From: Rhizobium leguminosarum
Lineage (GTDB): Bacteria; Pseudomonadota; Alphaproteobacteria; Rhizobiales; Rhizobiaceae
NCBI RefSeq assembly: GCF_001679785.1
Contig: NZ_CP016286.1
Coordinates: forward strand, 4,412,501 to 4,476,500
Length of the DNA: 64,000 nt
Reading direction: 5' to 3'
A program made the position numbers and the translations under genes. Position 1 is the first letter of the stretch, and each line of letters starts with the position of its first letter. Below, piece after piece: positions 8,106 to 17,270 of this stretch. A model generated the notes under the pieces. That model did no database searches. It saw nothing but the letters and a program-made list of their open reading frames with translations, and was not told the DNA's origin.

Positions 8106-9432
8106 CCCGCATCGCTCGGCGGAAGTTCTGGGCGATCGGCTCAGCCAGATATGAAAGCACGGTGCGAGCACCCGTCCGGATCATCGTTTCGCTCGACATG
8201 CCGGGCATCAGCTTGCGGCCCTCCAGCTTGGCGAGTTCGCTCTTGTCGATCACGACGGTCGCGGCGAAATAAGGTGCACCGCTGCGCTCCTCCACCATCC
8301 GGTCAGCCGACACGACCTCCACGACGCCGTCGAGCGGCGGGAGGCTGTAGCGGGCGAAGGCCGGGAAACTGACGCGCGCGAGTTGTCCAGGGGCGATCGT
8401 CTCGACGTCCTCCGGCCTGACCATGGCCTCGACCACGAGTTGCTGTCCGAGCGGCACGACGGTCATCAGTGTCTCGCCGGGTTTTACGACGCCGCCCGCC
8501 GTGTGGACCTTCAGGTCCATGACGATGCCGTCAACGGGGGCGACGACATTGGTACGGGCAAGCACGTCCTTGGCGGAACGCTCCTCCTGTCTGAGGTCGA
8601 ACAACTCCGCCTCGACCTTGCTCAACTCCTCGACGGCCTCGTTGAGCCGCACCGTGCCGAGGTTCAAGATTTGCATGTCGATCTCGGCCATGGCACTTTT
8701 GGCGCGAGCGATGGCCGCGACGTTGGTGGCGCGCTCCCCCTCGATCTCCCGCTGTTGTCGTCTGAGCATCAGGTTCCGCTCGCGCGTGACCAGCCCACGC
8801 TTGATCAGGCTTTCAAGGTCTTTGGTTTCGCCCTCGAGTGCTTCGATCTGCTTGTCCTCGGTGACGATAAGCCCCTCCAGTCCCGTTATCTCTTCCTCGG
8901 TCTGGTGACGGCGCTGGCTAAGAATTTCCCGCTCGTCCTTCAAATTGTCGTGCTTCGCGGCGAACACGTCACGCTGTGAGGCCACCGCGTCCTTTGCGGC
9001 TTTGTCGGGGTTTGCGAGCAATGCCGGATCAAACGCGATCTCGGCCTTGCCGTCACGCTCAGCCCTGAGACGAGCGGCAAGCGACTCACGCGTTGCTATC
9101 CGGTTCTGGATCAGGTCAAGCCTCGCCTTTGCCGGTGTGTTGTCGAGCTGGATGAGGACCTTGCCGGCCTTGACGATATCACCGTTGGCGGCGTGCAGCT
9201 CTGCGATGATCCCGCCCTCGAGGTGCTGGATGAGCTTGCGGTCGCCGGCAACCTTGATCACGCCCGGTGCCACGGCGGCGCTATCCAATGGTGCAAGCGT
9301 CGCCCAGCCCCCCGCCATGCCGAAGAACAGGAACATGATCGCGAAGCCGGTGAACGTCACGCCGGTGAGACGCAGGGGGACCGGTGCGGCGGGTGGCGAA
9401 ACGGGTAGGGGAACGACCTTCATATCCTGCAT
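8098..9432 (-). CDS. Type I secretion periplasmic adaptor (HlyD family)
   Basis: A 444-residue membrane-fusion protein that links an inner-membrane ABC exporter to an outer-membrane channel. It has one N-terminal transmembrane helix (GFAIMFLFFGMAGGWATL, about residues 29-46), a lipoyl half-motif, a long alpha-helical hairpin (about 110-300) and a second lipoyl/beta-barrel segment with VVAPVDGIVMDLKVHT near 312. It starts 20 bases after the ABC exporter stop, so the two form an operon. No TolC-type gene is present here. PrsE of rhizobia is a close family analogue, but identity with it is not claimed. Confidence 0.93.
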   Translation of the reverse strand: MQDMKVVPLPVSPPAAPVPLRLTGVTFTGFAIMFLFFGMAGGWATLAPLDSAAVAPGVIKVAGDRKLIQHLEGGIIAELHAANGDIVKAGKVLIQLDNTPAKARLDLIQNRIATRESLAARLRAERDGKAEIAFDPALLANPDKAAKDAVASQRDVFAAKHDNLKDEREILSQRRHQTEEEITGLEGLIVTEDKQIEALEGETKDLESLIKRGLVTRERNLMLRRQQREIEGERATNVAAIARAKSAMAEIDMQILNLGTVRLNEAVEELSKVEAELFDLRQEERSAKDVLARTNVVAPVDGIVMDLKVHTAGGVVKPGETLMTVVPLGQQLVVEAMVRPEDVETIAPGQLARVSFPAFARYSLPPLDGVVEVVSADRMVEERSGAPYFAATVVIDKSELAKLEGRKLMPGMSSETMIRTGARTVLSYLAEPIAQNFRRAMREK

Positions 9433-9452
9433 GTCTGTTTTCTTTTCCTGAC

Positions 9453-11177
9453 TTATTTCGCCACTATGGTCGGCATCTGGCTAACCTTGCGGGCGCGCGC
9501 GGCGAGCTCATTGAAGACATAGTCGCGTGGACCGAAGAGGTCCTGTTGGCCCCGGTTGAGGATCAATATCTTGTCAACCGTCTCCATGATGTTCGGTCGG
9601 TGCGCGATCAGGATGACAGTCGTGCCTGTCGCCTTGACCGTGCTGAGGGCGGCGATCAATGCCTCCTCACCCTCGCGGTCGAGGTTGGAATTGGGCTCGT
9701 CCAGGATAATGAGGGCCGGGTCGCCGTAGAGTGCTCGCGCCAACCCGATGCGTTGGCGCTGTCCGCCTGATAGGACCGCGCCGGATTCGCCGATCTCTGT
9801 GAGGTAACCCCTCGGCAATCCTTTGATCAGTTCGTGAACTCCCGCCAGCTGTGCGGCCTTGACCACCTTGTCGAAGACCACGGGGCTGAGCTTTGCGAAG
9901 CGGCAGATGTTTTCGGAGACGGTACCGGCGAAGAGCTCGATGTCCTGCGGCAGGTAACCGACATAATGACCACGGTCCTCCGCCGCCCATTGGGCAACGT
10001 CCATGCCATCAAGCAACGCGCGCCCTCCCGATGGACGCCAGGCACCGGCCAGTATTCGCGCCAGGCTGGTCTTGCCGGCCGCGCTAGGGCCGATCAGCGC
10101 CATTGCTTCACCCGGCTCGAGGTGGAAGTTGATCCCTTTCAGGATAGGCTCGCCGCCCTGTCGGGCAAGCACAAGGTTGTCGGCCTCAAACTTACCTTTC
10201 GGTCGTGGGAGTGGCAGAACCGATATGGCCTCCGGGTGCTGGCCGGCGACTGCGGCGAGACGCCGGTAAGCGGCACGCGCTCCGACCGTCGCCTTCCATG
10301 TGCCGATCGCTTGCTCGACCGGGGACAAGGCGCGACCCATCAGGATCGAGGCGGAGATCATGATCCCGGGGGAAGCTTCGTTGCGAAGGACGAGATAAGC
10401 TCCAAGGCCCAGTATGGCCATTTGCAGGGCCAGCCGGTGACAACGCGCCATGGCAGCAATGACGCCGCCACGGTTGGCAGCAAGAACTTGTCCTCTGTTT
10501 GCCTCGTCCTGCTGCACCTTCCAGCCCACCAGCAATGGCTTCAACATGCCCATCGCCTGGACAACCTCGGCGTTGCGGATCGCCGCCTCAGCCTGCACAT
10601 ATGCCCGCGACTGTGCGCTTGCTGCCTCGGTCAATGGCTTGCGTGTGAGGTATTCATTGAGCAACGCCAACGCAAACAGCACGATCCCGCCGCAAAGCGC
10701 CAACCAACCTAGCCAAGGGTGCATGAAGAATATGGAACCGAAAAACAGCGGAGCCCAAGGCGCGTCAAGGATCGGGAAGATGCTCGGGCTGGTGAAGAAA
10801 TTCCGGACTTGATCAAGGTCGCGCAGCGGACGGGCGCTGGCCTGGCCGGGCGCTGAGGCGGCATATTCAACTGATGCGGTTAGGAGCACGGGCGCCAACC
10901 GCGCGTTCATCCACGATCCGACGGTTGCCAGAAGACGCCCGCGCACCACCTCGAGCGCCGCCATCGTCGCGAGTGCCGCTGCCGCCATCAGCGACAGCAT
11001 CACCAACGTCTCCAAGCTGTGACTGGACAATACGCGGTGGTAGACTTGGAGCATATAAAACGCCCCGGTCAGCATCAGCACATTGATGCCACCGCTGAAC
11101 CAGATCATCGGCCGGATGGCCCGTCTGGCCTCTTTCATCACCACCTGTAGGGCAGGGGACTGTTGGTTTGTTTGCAT
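9453..11177 (-). CDS. Type I secretion ABC exporter (permease/ATPase fusion)
   Basis: A 574-residue half-transporter with an N-terminal membrane domain (about 1-310) and a C-terminal ATPase. Walker A GPSAAGKTS is at about 362, the signature LSGGQRQRIGLARAL at about 474 and Walker B ALIILDEPNSNLD at about 487. There is no N-terminal C39 peptidase domain, as is usual for exporters of proteins with uncleaved C-terminal signals. The start was placed at MQTNQQ (11177), where homology begins. It lies 81 bases downstream of the substrate gene and just upstream of the adaptor gene. Confidence 0.93.
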   Translation of the reverse strand: MQTNQQSPALQVVMKEARRAIRPMIWFSGGINVLMLTGAFYMLQVYHRVLSSHSLETLVMLSLMAAAALATMAALEVVRGRLLATVGSWMNARLAPVLLTASVEYAASAPGQASARPLRDLDQVRNFFTSPSIFPILDAPWAPLFFGSIFFMHPWLGWLALCGGIVLFALALLNEYLTRKPLTEAASAQSRAYVQAEAAIRNAEVVQAMGMLKPLLVGWKVQQDEANRGQVLAANRGGVIAAMARCHRLALQMAILGLGAYLVLRNEASPGIMISASILMGRALSPVEQAIGTWKATVGARAAYRRLAAVAGQHPEAISVLPLPRPKGKFEADNLVLARQGGEPILKGINFHLEPGEAMALIGPSAAGKTSLARILAGAWRPSGGRALLDGMDVAQWAAEDRGHYVGYLPQDIELFAGTVSENICRFAKLSPVVFDKVVKAAQLAGVHELIKGLPRGYLTEIGESGAVLSGGQRQRIGLARALYGDPALIILDEPNSNLDREGEEALIAALSTVKATGTTVILIAHRPNIMETVDKILILNRGQQDLFGPRDYVFNELAARARKVSQMPTIVAK

Positions 11178-11258
11178 TAATATGTCTCTGTTGTACGAGA
11201 TAACAAAGCATGCAAAGACAGTCCGGGGGCAGCCTTGGCTGCCCCCGTTGGTCAACTG

Positions 11259-14200
11259 TCAGGCGACGTCGACAAGGATGTGCTGCATCGCTGTCTGATC
11301 GCCATCGGCGTCCGCCACCTGGAAGGCGAAGTCGAGGTTGGCGTTCGGCGTCTCTGTCACGGTCGACGTGAAGCCGATGTCGGTGATCTTCAGCACGTCG
11401 TTATCGGTCGCGTCGAAGTTCACCAGACCGCCGGTCGCATTGCTGCCGCCATTGGCGCCGGTTTCCCTCACCAGGTCGATCGCCGTATTGTTGCCGGTGA
11501 TCCCGTTGCCGGACTGCATGATCTGCGCACCCTGCAGTACGTAGTCTTCGCCGGCGGCGTTGTAGTCGTTCTGCTCGACGATCACGAGGCCGTCATTTTG
11601 GTCGAGCGTGAACTCGCTGTTGTAGGCGGCCGGCACCTGACCTGTCTTGTAGATGTCGGCATTCGACACATACATGGCCCGGGTGATCGTCGCGTTGTCG
11701 TCTGCGGTGCCTGCGATGTTGTCGGCGCCGTTCTTGTCGATCAGGTTGAGGATCAGCATCAGGTCCTCGCTGTTGCCGATGCCGTCGAACTTGATGGCCA
11801 TCGAGCCGGCGGTCGCCGTCGGGGTTGTGGCCTCGCTGGCGATGCCGACATTGCTGTTGAAGAACCGCAGCGTCAGCAGTTCGTCTTTCTGGATCGTGTC
11901 GCCGGCAACACCGTTGGTGTTCTGCGTCGCAGACACCCAGGTTTCATTGTTGTTGCTGACCATCTCGTGACCGCCCAAGGTAAACGTGGAGTCAGCGGAT
12001 GACCCCTCGCCATCGTTCGTCAGGCGGAACGGGTTGGATCGGTTGATCGCGTTGCCCGTGAATTGCACGTAGAAGTCTTCATCGTCAGGCGTGTTCGCGT
12101 CATCCGCCTGCAAGCGTTCCACCACGATCTGCGGATGGCCGGTATTGCCCGTTGGCTCCTTGGACAGGAGCTGACTGGTGTGGAGAACGTCGAAGCTGAA
12201 GCCTTCGAGCGGGTCGGTCAGGTTGACGGCATAGGTGTCGCCGGCCTTGTCGATGACGAGGGTGCCGCCGGCCGTGCCCGCCTGGACGCCGGCTGCCGGA
12301 TCCTTGTCATAGGTGAAGGTGAAGTTGAACGTCGCGGAGGTGAGGCTCTCCGACGCCAGCGTCACATTCGAGGTGACGAGATTGCCGCCGCCGCCACCGG
12401 TGATCGTGCCGGTCAGTCCGATCTGGACGCCGGTCGTCCCGCCATCTTGGTCGACAAAGTCAGAACCGCCACCGGTGTAGAAAGCCGCCGGGTGGACATC
12501 CGCCCCAATATTGTAGCCGAAGGCGCCGCTGGCCGAGGCGTTGAGCACGTTGCCCAGGGTTTCGTGCTGGATGCCTGCGAGAGCCGGGTTGCCGTCAAAC
12601 GGCACTGTAATCGTCGGCCCGTCATCCTTGAAGTAGAGGCTCTGGCCGATATAGCGGGTGGAGGTTGCCTGATCGCCGTCGCCATCGGTGATTGTTGCGG
12701 TCAGGGTGATGTCGGAGGCCGCCAGGGTGGTGATGTCGTCCGGGTCGTTGGCATCGGCATGGACGACCGCCCTTGCCTGGTCGAGGGTGATGACGCCGGC
12801 AGCGCTGACGCTGACGGTGAAGACGACCGGACCGCCAGCTCCGGCGCGGCCGACCACGCTGCCGCCTTCCAGGAAGAGCAGGACGGATTGGCCGGTTTCG
12901 GTATCGGTAAGACCGCTGACATTGTTGTTCGGGTTGATGCCGAGCGCATGGGTGATTCCGTTGCCAATGCCATCGGCCCCCGGGAAGGCGACGAAGTAGG
13001 CGCCGAAGTCGGCGCTGACGTTGGTCGTCAGATCGGTATCGTCGACCGTCAGTGGAAACGGGCCGCCTTTTACCCCGATTATCGGCTTGTCATCCTCGAA
13101 GTTGAGGTTCTGGCCGATATTGTGGGTGGCTGCGGCGTGATCGCCGTCGCCGTCGGTGATGGTCGCGGTCAGGCTGATCAGGTCGGCGGCGGCCAGAGTG
13201 ATGCTATCATTCGGGTCGCTGGCATCGGCATGGACCACGGCCCGTGCCTGGTCGAGGCTGACGAGGCCGGCAGCGGTGACGCTGACGGTGAAGACGACCG
13301 GGCCTCCGGCTCCGGCGCGGCCAACGACATTGCCGCCTTCGACGAAGAGCAGCACGGACTGGCCGGTTGCGGTGTCGGTGAGGCCGCTGACATTGGTGAT
13401 CTGGCTGATGCCGAGCGCATAGGTGATGGCGCCGCCGTCGGCCCCCGCATTCGAGGTGAAGAAGGTCGCGAAGTTGCCGCTGGCATTGGTGGTCAGGTTG
13501 GTCTCGTCGACCGTCAGTTGCGGCGGGCTGCCGGTTGCCGTGATCGCCGGGCCGTCGTCGTCAAAGTTGATGAAGGAGCCAACCTCTTCGGTGTAAGCGT
13601 TGCTTACCTCACCCCCATAATGCACCTCTTTGACATCGAAAAAGTCTTTCTCGGTGTCGATATTCCTGATGGTGAAGCGATCGAATGTTCCGCCAGCTCC
13701 GCCTGCGGTCGTGAAGTCGATCGTCACGCCCTCGCCGACATCCTCGAGGATCAGTCCAGTGCCGGCCAGATTGACCGTGATGCCGAGCTCAGCGGCTGTT
13801 TTTGTCACACCGTTCAGCTTGAACGTCACGCCGGTGATGTTGATCTCGGCATCGTTGTCGTCAGTGGGGAAGGCAGCGCCTTCTACGTTGTCATCATTGT
13901 TATAGGCGTGGATCTCGATGTCGGCGACGGTGCTGGTCGGCGTCGACTGCGAGATCGAGAAGCCGGCGGTGGAGACGTTCTCGAGGTGGGTGCCGTAGTC
14001 GGGCGCAGTTGGCGTGTTGGTAAAGTTCTTGCCCGCGCTCTGGGTGCCGCCGGTGATCAGGTCGATCTGGAGCTCACGGCCGAAGCGTACGTCTTGCGAT
14101 GCGACACCCAGGCCTTGCGTGCTGACGTTGACTTCCGCCTGGACGCCATTGTCGTGAGCCGTGACCAGGATCTTCTGGGGGCTGGCTGCGTCGGCGTCGA

Positions 14201-14804
14201 GAATATACCAGTTGTTATGTCCGGACGGGGCGTCGCCAAGCTGGCTGAAATTGACCACCGAGGTTCCGCTGACCGAGGCGAACACCTTGTTCGTCAGATC
14301 GATGCGGTCGTCCACATTGGTCGCATCCGGATGGAACAACGGCACGTACTGGACCGTGTACAGGTCCGCAGCGGCGCCACTGCCGATCACCGCTAGCGAG
14401 AAGGCGAGCGGCCCGGTTTCAACGGGCTCGGTGAGTGGGTTAGAGGTACCGATGACGCCGATCACCACATTTGGACGTGTCGGGTCCTGGAACAGCCAGA
14501 CATAATTGCCGTCAACCGTGCGAACGCCGCTGTTGACGCCGACCGTGGTGGAGAACGGGGTCCCGGAGGCGCTCTGGGTGAGAACGACCGAGGTGATGGT
14601 TTCACCGGCGCTCGCCGAGGCCACGACGAAATTGCTCTGGTAGGCGACTTCCGGTGAGGTCAGCCCGCCGGCAACGTCAAGACCTAACAAATATTGCAGC
14701 GTGGTATTGGCGTTGTGCGGCGGTGTGGCAGGGTTGATATCGTCGTCAGTCAGACCGGTGGTCTCGTCGATAATGATGTCCTGGGTCGTGATGTCGAGTG
14801 CCAT
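11259..14804 (-). CDS. Large DUF5801-repeat protein, probable type I secretion substrate
   Basis: An acidic, Asp/Thr/Gly-rich 1181-residue protein with almost no cysteine. Two near-identical modules of about 153 residues (about 415-567 and 568-722) and a diverged third contain LTVD(E/D)TxLTTN, GLTDTxTGQSVLLFxEGG, VVGRAGAGGPVVFTVSV and ITDGDGD, the pattern of DUF5801 / T1SS-143 repeats in secreted adhesin- and toxin-like proteins. I find no RTX nonapeptide (GGxGxDxxx). The C-terminus ends AMQHILVDVA, plausible for an uncleaved secretion signal. AAGGGAGA precedes the start. Adjacent exporter and adaptor genes support secretion; a role in adhesion or biofilm is inference. Confidence 0.85.
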   Translation of the reverse strand: MALDITTQDIIIDETTGLTDDDINPATPPHNANTTLQYLLGLDVAGGLTSPEVAYQSNFVVASASAGETITSVVLTQSASGTPFSTTVGVNSGVRTVDGNYVWLFQDPTRPNVVIGVIGTSNPLTEPVETGPLAFSLAVIGSGAAADLYTVQYVPLFHPDATNVDDRIDLTNKVFASVSGTSVVNFSQLGDAPSGHNNWYILDADAASPQKILVTAHDNGVQAEVNVSTQGLGVASQDVRFGRELQIDLITGGTQSAGKNFTNTPTAPDYGTHLENVSTAGFSISQSTPTSTVADIEIHAYNNDDNVEGAAFPTDDNDAEINITGVTFKLNGVTKTAAELGITVNLAGTGLILEDVGEGVTIDFTTAGGAGGTFDRFTIRNIDTEKDFFDVKEVHYGGEVSNAYTEEVGSFINFDDDGPAITATGSPPQLTVDETNLTTNASGNFATFFTSNAGADGGAITYALGISQITNVSGLTDTATGQSVLLFVEGGNVVGRAGAGGPVVFTVSVTAAGLVSLDQARAVVHADASDPNDSITLAAADLISLTATITDGDGDHAAATHNIGQNLNFEDDKPIIGVKGGPFPLTVDDTDLTTNVSADFGAYFVAFPGADGIGNGITHALGINPNNNVSGLTDTETGQSVLLFLEGGSVVGRAGAGGPVVFTVSVSAAGVITLDQARAVVHADANDPDDITTLAASDITLTATITDGDGDQATSTRYIGQSLYFKDDGPTITVPFDGNPALAGIQHETLGNVLNASASGAFGYNIGADVHPAAFYTGGGSDFVDQDGGTTGVQIGLTGTITGGGGGNLVTSNVTLASESLTSATFNFTFTYDKDPAAGVQAGTAGGTLVIDKAGDTYAVNLTDPLEGFSFDVLHTSQLLSKEPTGNTGHPQIVVERLQADDANTPDDEDFYVQFTGNAINRSNPFRLTNDGEGSSADSTFTLGGHEMVSNNNETWVSATQNTNGVAGDTIQKDELLTLRFFNSNVGIASEATTPTATAGSMAIKFDGIGNSEDLMLILNLIDKNGADNIAGTADDNATITRAMYVSNADIYKTGQVPAAYNSEFTLDQNDGLVIVEQNDYNAAGEDYVLQGAQIMQSGNGITGNNTAIDLVRETGANGGSNATGGLVNFDATDNDVLKITDIGFTSTVTETPNANLDFAFQVADADGDQTAMQHILVDVA
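12660..13440 (-). repeat. Long direct repeat inside the DUF5801-repeat gene
   Basis: Two tandem units of about 460 bases, one roughly 12660-12990 onward and the other roughly 13110-13440 onward, are nearly the same at DNA level over their central 200 bases. The shared stretch covers codons for RAGAGGPVVFTVSV. Such recent internal duplication allows repeat number to change by recombination. Confidence 0.75.
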
Positions 14805-15379
14805 GGAGATTCTCCCTTGGTTTCAATCGCGTTGAGAGGAGGGATCCAAGTCCGGATGCCGAATGCACCCGCCTGGTCCACCTCCTTGCGCATTGATTTT
14901 AAGGCGCTCAATGACGACTATTGATTCGTCGATCGAGAGCGCTGGTCCATTCTCAGTTGGAAGGTATTGGGACTAAAGTCCGTAAATACGTTAAGACTAA
15001 AGTCCGTACGTATGGCTGAATAATAGCAACTCTGAAGATAAATTCATACAATGTGCAAGACAGAGTTGATAAACTCAGAAAAGGCCGTTTGAAGACTATG
15101 TCGACCTATCGCATTCGTGACGCGAATTGCTCCTCAACTCTACCTATACTGCAAATCTGGCTGGCATGCACTTAGCCAGTTCGAGCTACAGAGCGGAGCT
15201 ATATTGAACTAGATTTGACCTGTTCTATTTGATGGCGGACGAATACATCGCATTTCACACTTTACTGAGTACTGGCGGGGACCTAGGGCGTCGCAGATAG
15301 TCACCGAAACGAGGCGGTGGTTGTGATTAGAAAAGGCTAAAGCCGGGCCGGAAGCACGAGCGATCGACGACTTGCAGTC
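14805..15379. other. AT-rich non-coding region upstream of the secreted-protein gene
   Basis: No credible gene is visible over about 575 bases. The region is clearly richer in A and T than the surroundings. It holds the spaced direct repeat at 14971-15008 and presumably the promoter for the minus-strand secretion operon. It ends at the prfC fragment. Confidence 0.65.
14971..15008. promoter_or_regulatory. Direct repeat GACTAAAGTCCGTA, candidate regulator site
   Basis: The 14-base sequence GACTAAAGTCCGTA occurs at 14971-14984 and again at 14995-15008, start to start 24 bases apart, slightly over two helical turns. Each copy holds the small palindrome GACT-AA-AGTC. It lies about 165 bases upstream of the start of the DUF5801-repeat gene, where an activator would bind. 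The regulator is unknown. Confidence 0.5.
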
Positions 15380-15500
15380 TCGCCGGAAGACGCCTCGCCG
15401 GCGATCGTCGGTGCCCTGCAGCTCGACGTGCTGAAGGAGCGGCTGATGGCCGAATACGGCCTGTCTCCTTCGAAATGTCGCATTTCTCCGTCTGCTGCGT
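15380..15500 (+). pseudogene. Degraded internal fragment of prfC
   Basis: This stretch matches the prfC coding sequence from about 7662 to 7793 (codons about 421-464) in the same orientation. I count about 8 mismatches over about 118 aligned bases, plus a 9-base and a 4-base deletion; the second breaks the reading frame. Neither the start nor the end of prfC is present. It lies on the far side of the type I secretion locus from the intact gene, so the locus is bracketed by prfC sequence. Confidence 0.85.
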
Positions 15501-15512
15501 ATGGGCGGAGCG

Positions 15513-16403
15513 TTAGCCGGCAAGCCGTTCGGCCAGGAAGTCGACGACGGCGCGCACTGCCGGTAGCTGGCCGCGCCGGTGCGGCATCAGGATCGTCGTC
15601 TCGATGCTGCCGGCCGTCCATTCCGGCAGCACCCGCACCAGCCGCCCGTCGGCCAGCGCCTTGCGGCAGACGGATGTCGGCAGGCAGGTAATGCCGAGCC
15701 CCGACATGGCCATTTCCATCAAGACATAGGGCTCATCCGCCGCCATGACGGACTGCAGCGTGACGAGGACCTCGTCGCTGCCCGAATTGAGCCGCCATTG
15801 GTCCTCCGTCAGGCTGGTCATGATCGTCGCATGCTGTGCCAGCTCCTCCGGCCGGCGCGGTTCGCCGTGGGCATTCACATAATCCGGCGAGGCGAGAATG
15901 TAGAAGGGATGGCTGGCGAGCTTCCGCTGCACCAGCGCCGAATCCGGCAGCGGCGTCCGGTGGCTGCGCAGCGCGATGTCGAACCCTTCCTGGACGATAT
16001 CGACGAAACGGTCCGTCACATGCACGGAGAGCCGGAGCTTCGGATAGCGCACAGCCAGCGCTGGCAGATGCTCCGTCAAGGTAAATTGCGCCGTCGGCAC
16101 CGAGGCGGTCAGGCGAACGCTGCCGGCGGGTTCGGCCAGATGCCGCCGCACGATGCCCTCGGCCATCTCCGCCTCGATGATCGAGGCCTGGGCATGCTGA
16201 AAGAATTCCCGGCCGAGCTCGGTCAGCGCGAAGCTTCGCGACGTGCGCTGGATCAGCCGCACGCCAAGCCGTGCCTCCAGTTCTGCAACCCGCTTGCTCA
16301 CCGTCGATTTCGGAATGCCGAGATGTCTTGCGGCGGCGGTAAAGCTGCCGCTGTCGACGGCCTGCACGAAAAGATGGAGGTCATTGAGGTTGAAAAGCGC
16401 CAT
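15513..16403 (-). CDS. LysR family transcriptional regulator
   Basis: A 296-residue regulator. The N-terminal winged HTH includes FTAAARHLGIPKSTVSKRVAELE (quoted in part) at about residues 18-40; a periplasmic-binding-protein-like effector domain follows. The start at MALFNLNDL (16403) fits the family N-terminus and has a GGAAG upstream; the frame upstream to 16499 is unlikely. It is divergent from the glutathione S-transferase gene 114 bases away, which it probably regulates. Its stop is 12 bases from the prfC fragment. Confidence 0.9.
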   Translation of the reverse strand: MALFNLNDLHLFVQAVDSGSFTAAARHLGIPKSTVSKRVAELEARLGVRLIQRTSRSFALTELGREFFQHAQASIIEAEMAEGIVRRHLAEPAGSVRLTASVPTAQFTLTEHLPALAVRYPKLRLSVHVTDRFVDIVQEGFDIALRSHRTPLPDSALVQRKLASHPFYILASPDYVNAHGEPRRPEELAQHATIMTSLTEDQWRLNSGSDEVLVTLQSVMAADEPYVLMEMAMSGLGITCLPTSVCRKALADGRLVRVLPEWTAGSIETTILMPHRRGQLPAVRAVVDFLAERLAG

Positions 16404-16517
16404 CGTCAGCTTCCAGATATGTGGACATTGCGATGCATTTATAGCCTCTACCGCAAGATCGTCCACATCCTCACATTGATCGTGTCCAAACGGGTTCAAT
16501 TCTGAAAGGAACGATTG

Positions 16518-17225
16518 ATGTCACCCATATTGTTTTACGGCGTACCGGAGGGCTGCTCCTTCGGCTCGATCGTCGCGCTGGAATGGTCCGGCCTGCCTTA
16601 TCGGCTCTGCCGCGTCGAGATGCCGGAAATAGTCTCCAGCGAAGAATACAAGCGGATCAACATGGTCGGCGAAACGCCGTCGTTGCTGCTCGAAGATGGC
16701 AGGGCGATCAGCGAAAGCATGGCGATCTTGCACCATATCGGCGCCCGCGCGATCGGCAGCGGTCTGGGCTTTGCGCAGGGCTCGGCGGATTTCGATCGGC
16801 TGAACCAGATGCTCGCCTTTCTCAACACCACCTTCTTCCAGGCCTTCGGCCCGCTCTGGTATGCGATCGAGCATCCGCTGGAGCCGGAAGAGAAGCAGCT
16901 CCTCACGGCCTATGGCATCGCCGCGGTCGAAAAGGCGCATCATAGGCTGGAAAATCTGCTTGATGGCCGCGAATGGCTTCTCGGCAACGGCCCGAGCCTG
17001 GCGGACGCCTATTTCGTCGGCATCGCCCGCTGGAACGATTTTCACAAGGTCGTCGACCGCCGGCAGTTTCCCGGCCTGCATCGCCTTTATGATCGCATGC
17101 AGCAGGAGCCGGCCGTGCGTTTTGCCCATGCCATCGAGCATCGGCAGGAGGCGAAAAGCAGCGGCGGTTTCCGCGGTGAGGTCGATCTGGCCGAGGCGCT
17201 CGGCCTGTTGAAACAGGCGGCCTGA
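16518..17225 (+). CDS. Glutathione S-transferase family protein
   Basis: A 235-residue protein with the two-domain GST layout. The thioredoxin-like N-terminal domain begins SPILFYGVPEGCSFGS and has the conserved GETPSLLLEDG and ISESMAILHHI (glutathione-binding Pro and Glu-Ser) at about residues 51-75. A helical C-terminal domain contains LADAYFVGIARWN near 162. The ATG at 16518 follows AAAGGAAC; a TTG just before it is less likely. It probably conjugates or reduces small electrophiles. The substrate is unknown. It is divergent from the LysR gene. Confidence 0.87.
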   Translation: MSPILFYGVPEGCSFGSIVALEWSGLPYRLCRVEMPEIVSSEEYKRINMVGETPSLLLEDGRAISESMAILHHIGARAIGSGLGFAQGSADFDRLNQMLAFLNTTFFQAFGPLWYAIEHPLEPEEKQLLTAYGIAAVEKAHHRLENLLDGREWLLGNGPSLADAYFVGIARWNDFHKVVDRRQFPGLHRLYDRMQQEPAVRFAHAIEHRQEAKSSGGFRGEVDLAEALGLLKQAA

Positions 17226-17270
17226 TCGCCCCAGCCGTCGCGCCCCTGCGGTGCGGCGGTCGATCTGCCG

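Noticed and set aside
12063..14396. A 777-codon open frame on the plus strand, antisense to the DUF5801-repeat gene
   Set aside because: It mirrors the codon structure of the repeat gene on the other strand, has no ribosome binding site or family resemblance, and its repeats are the reverse image of the real ones.
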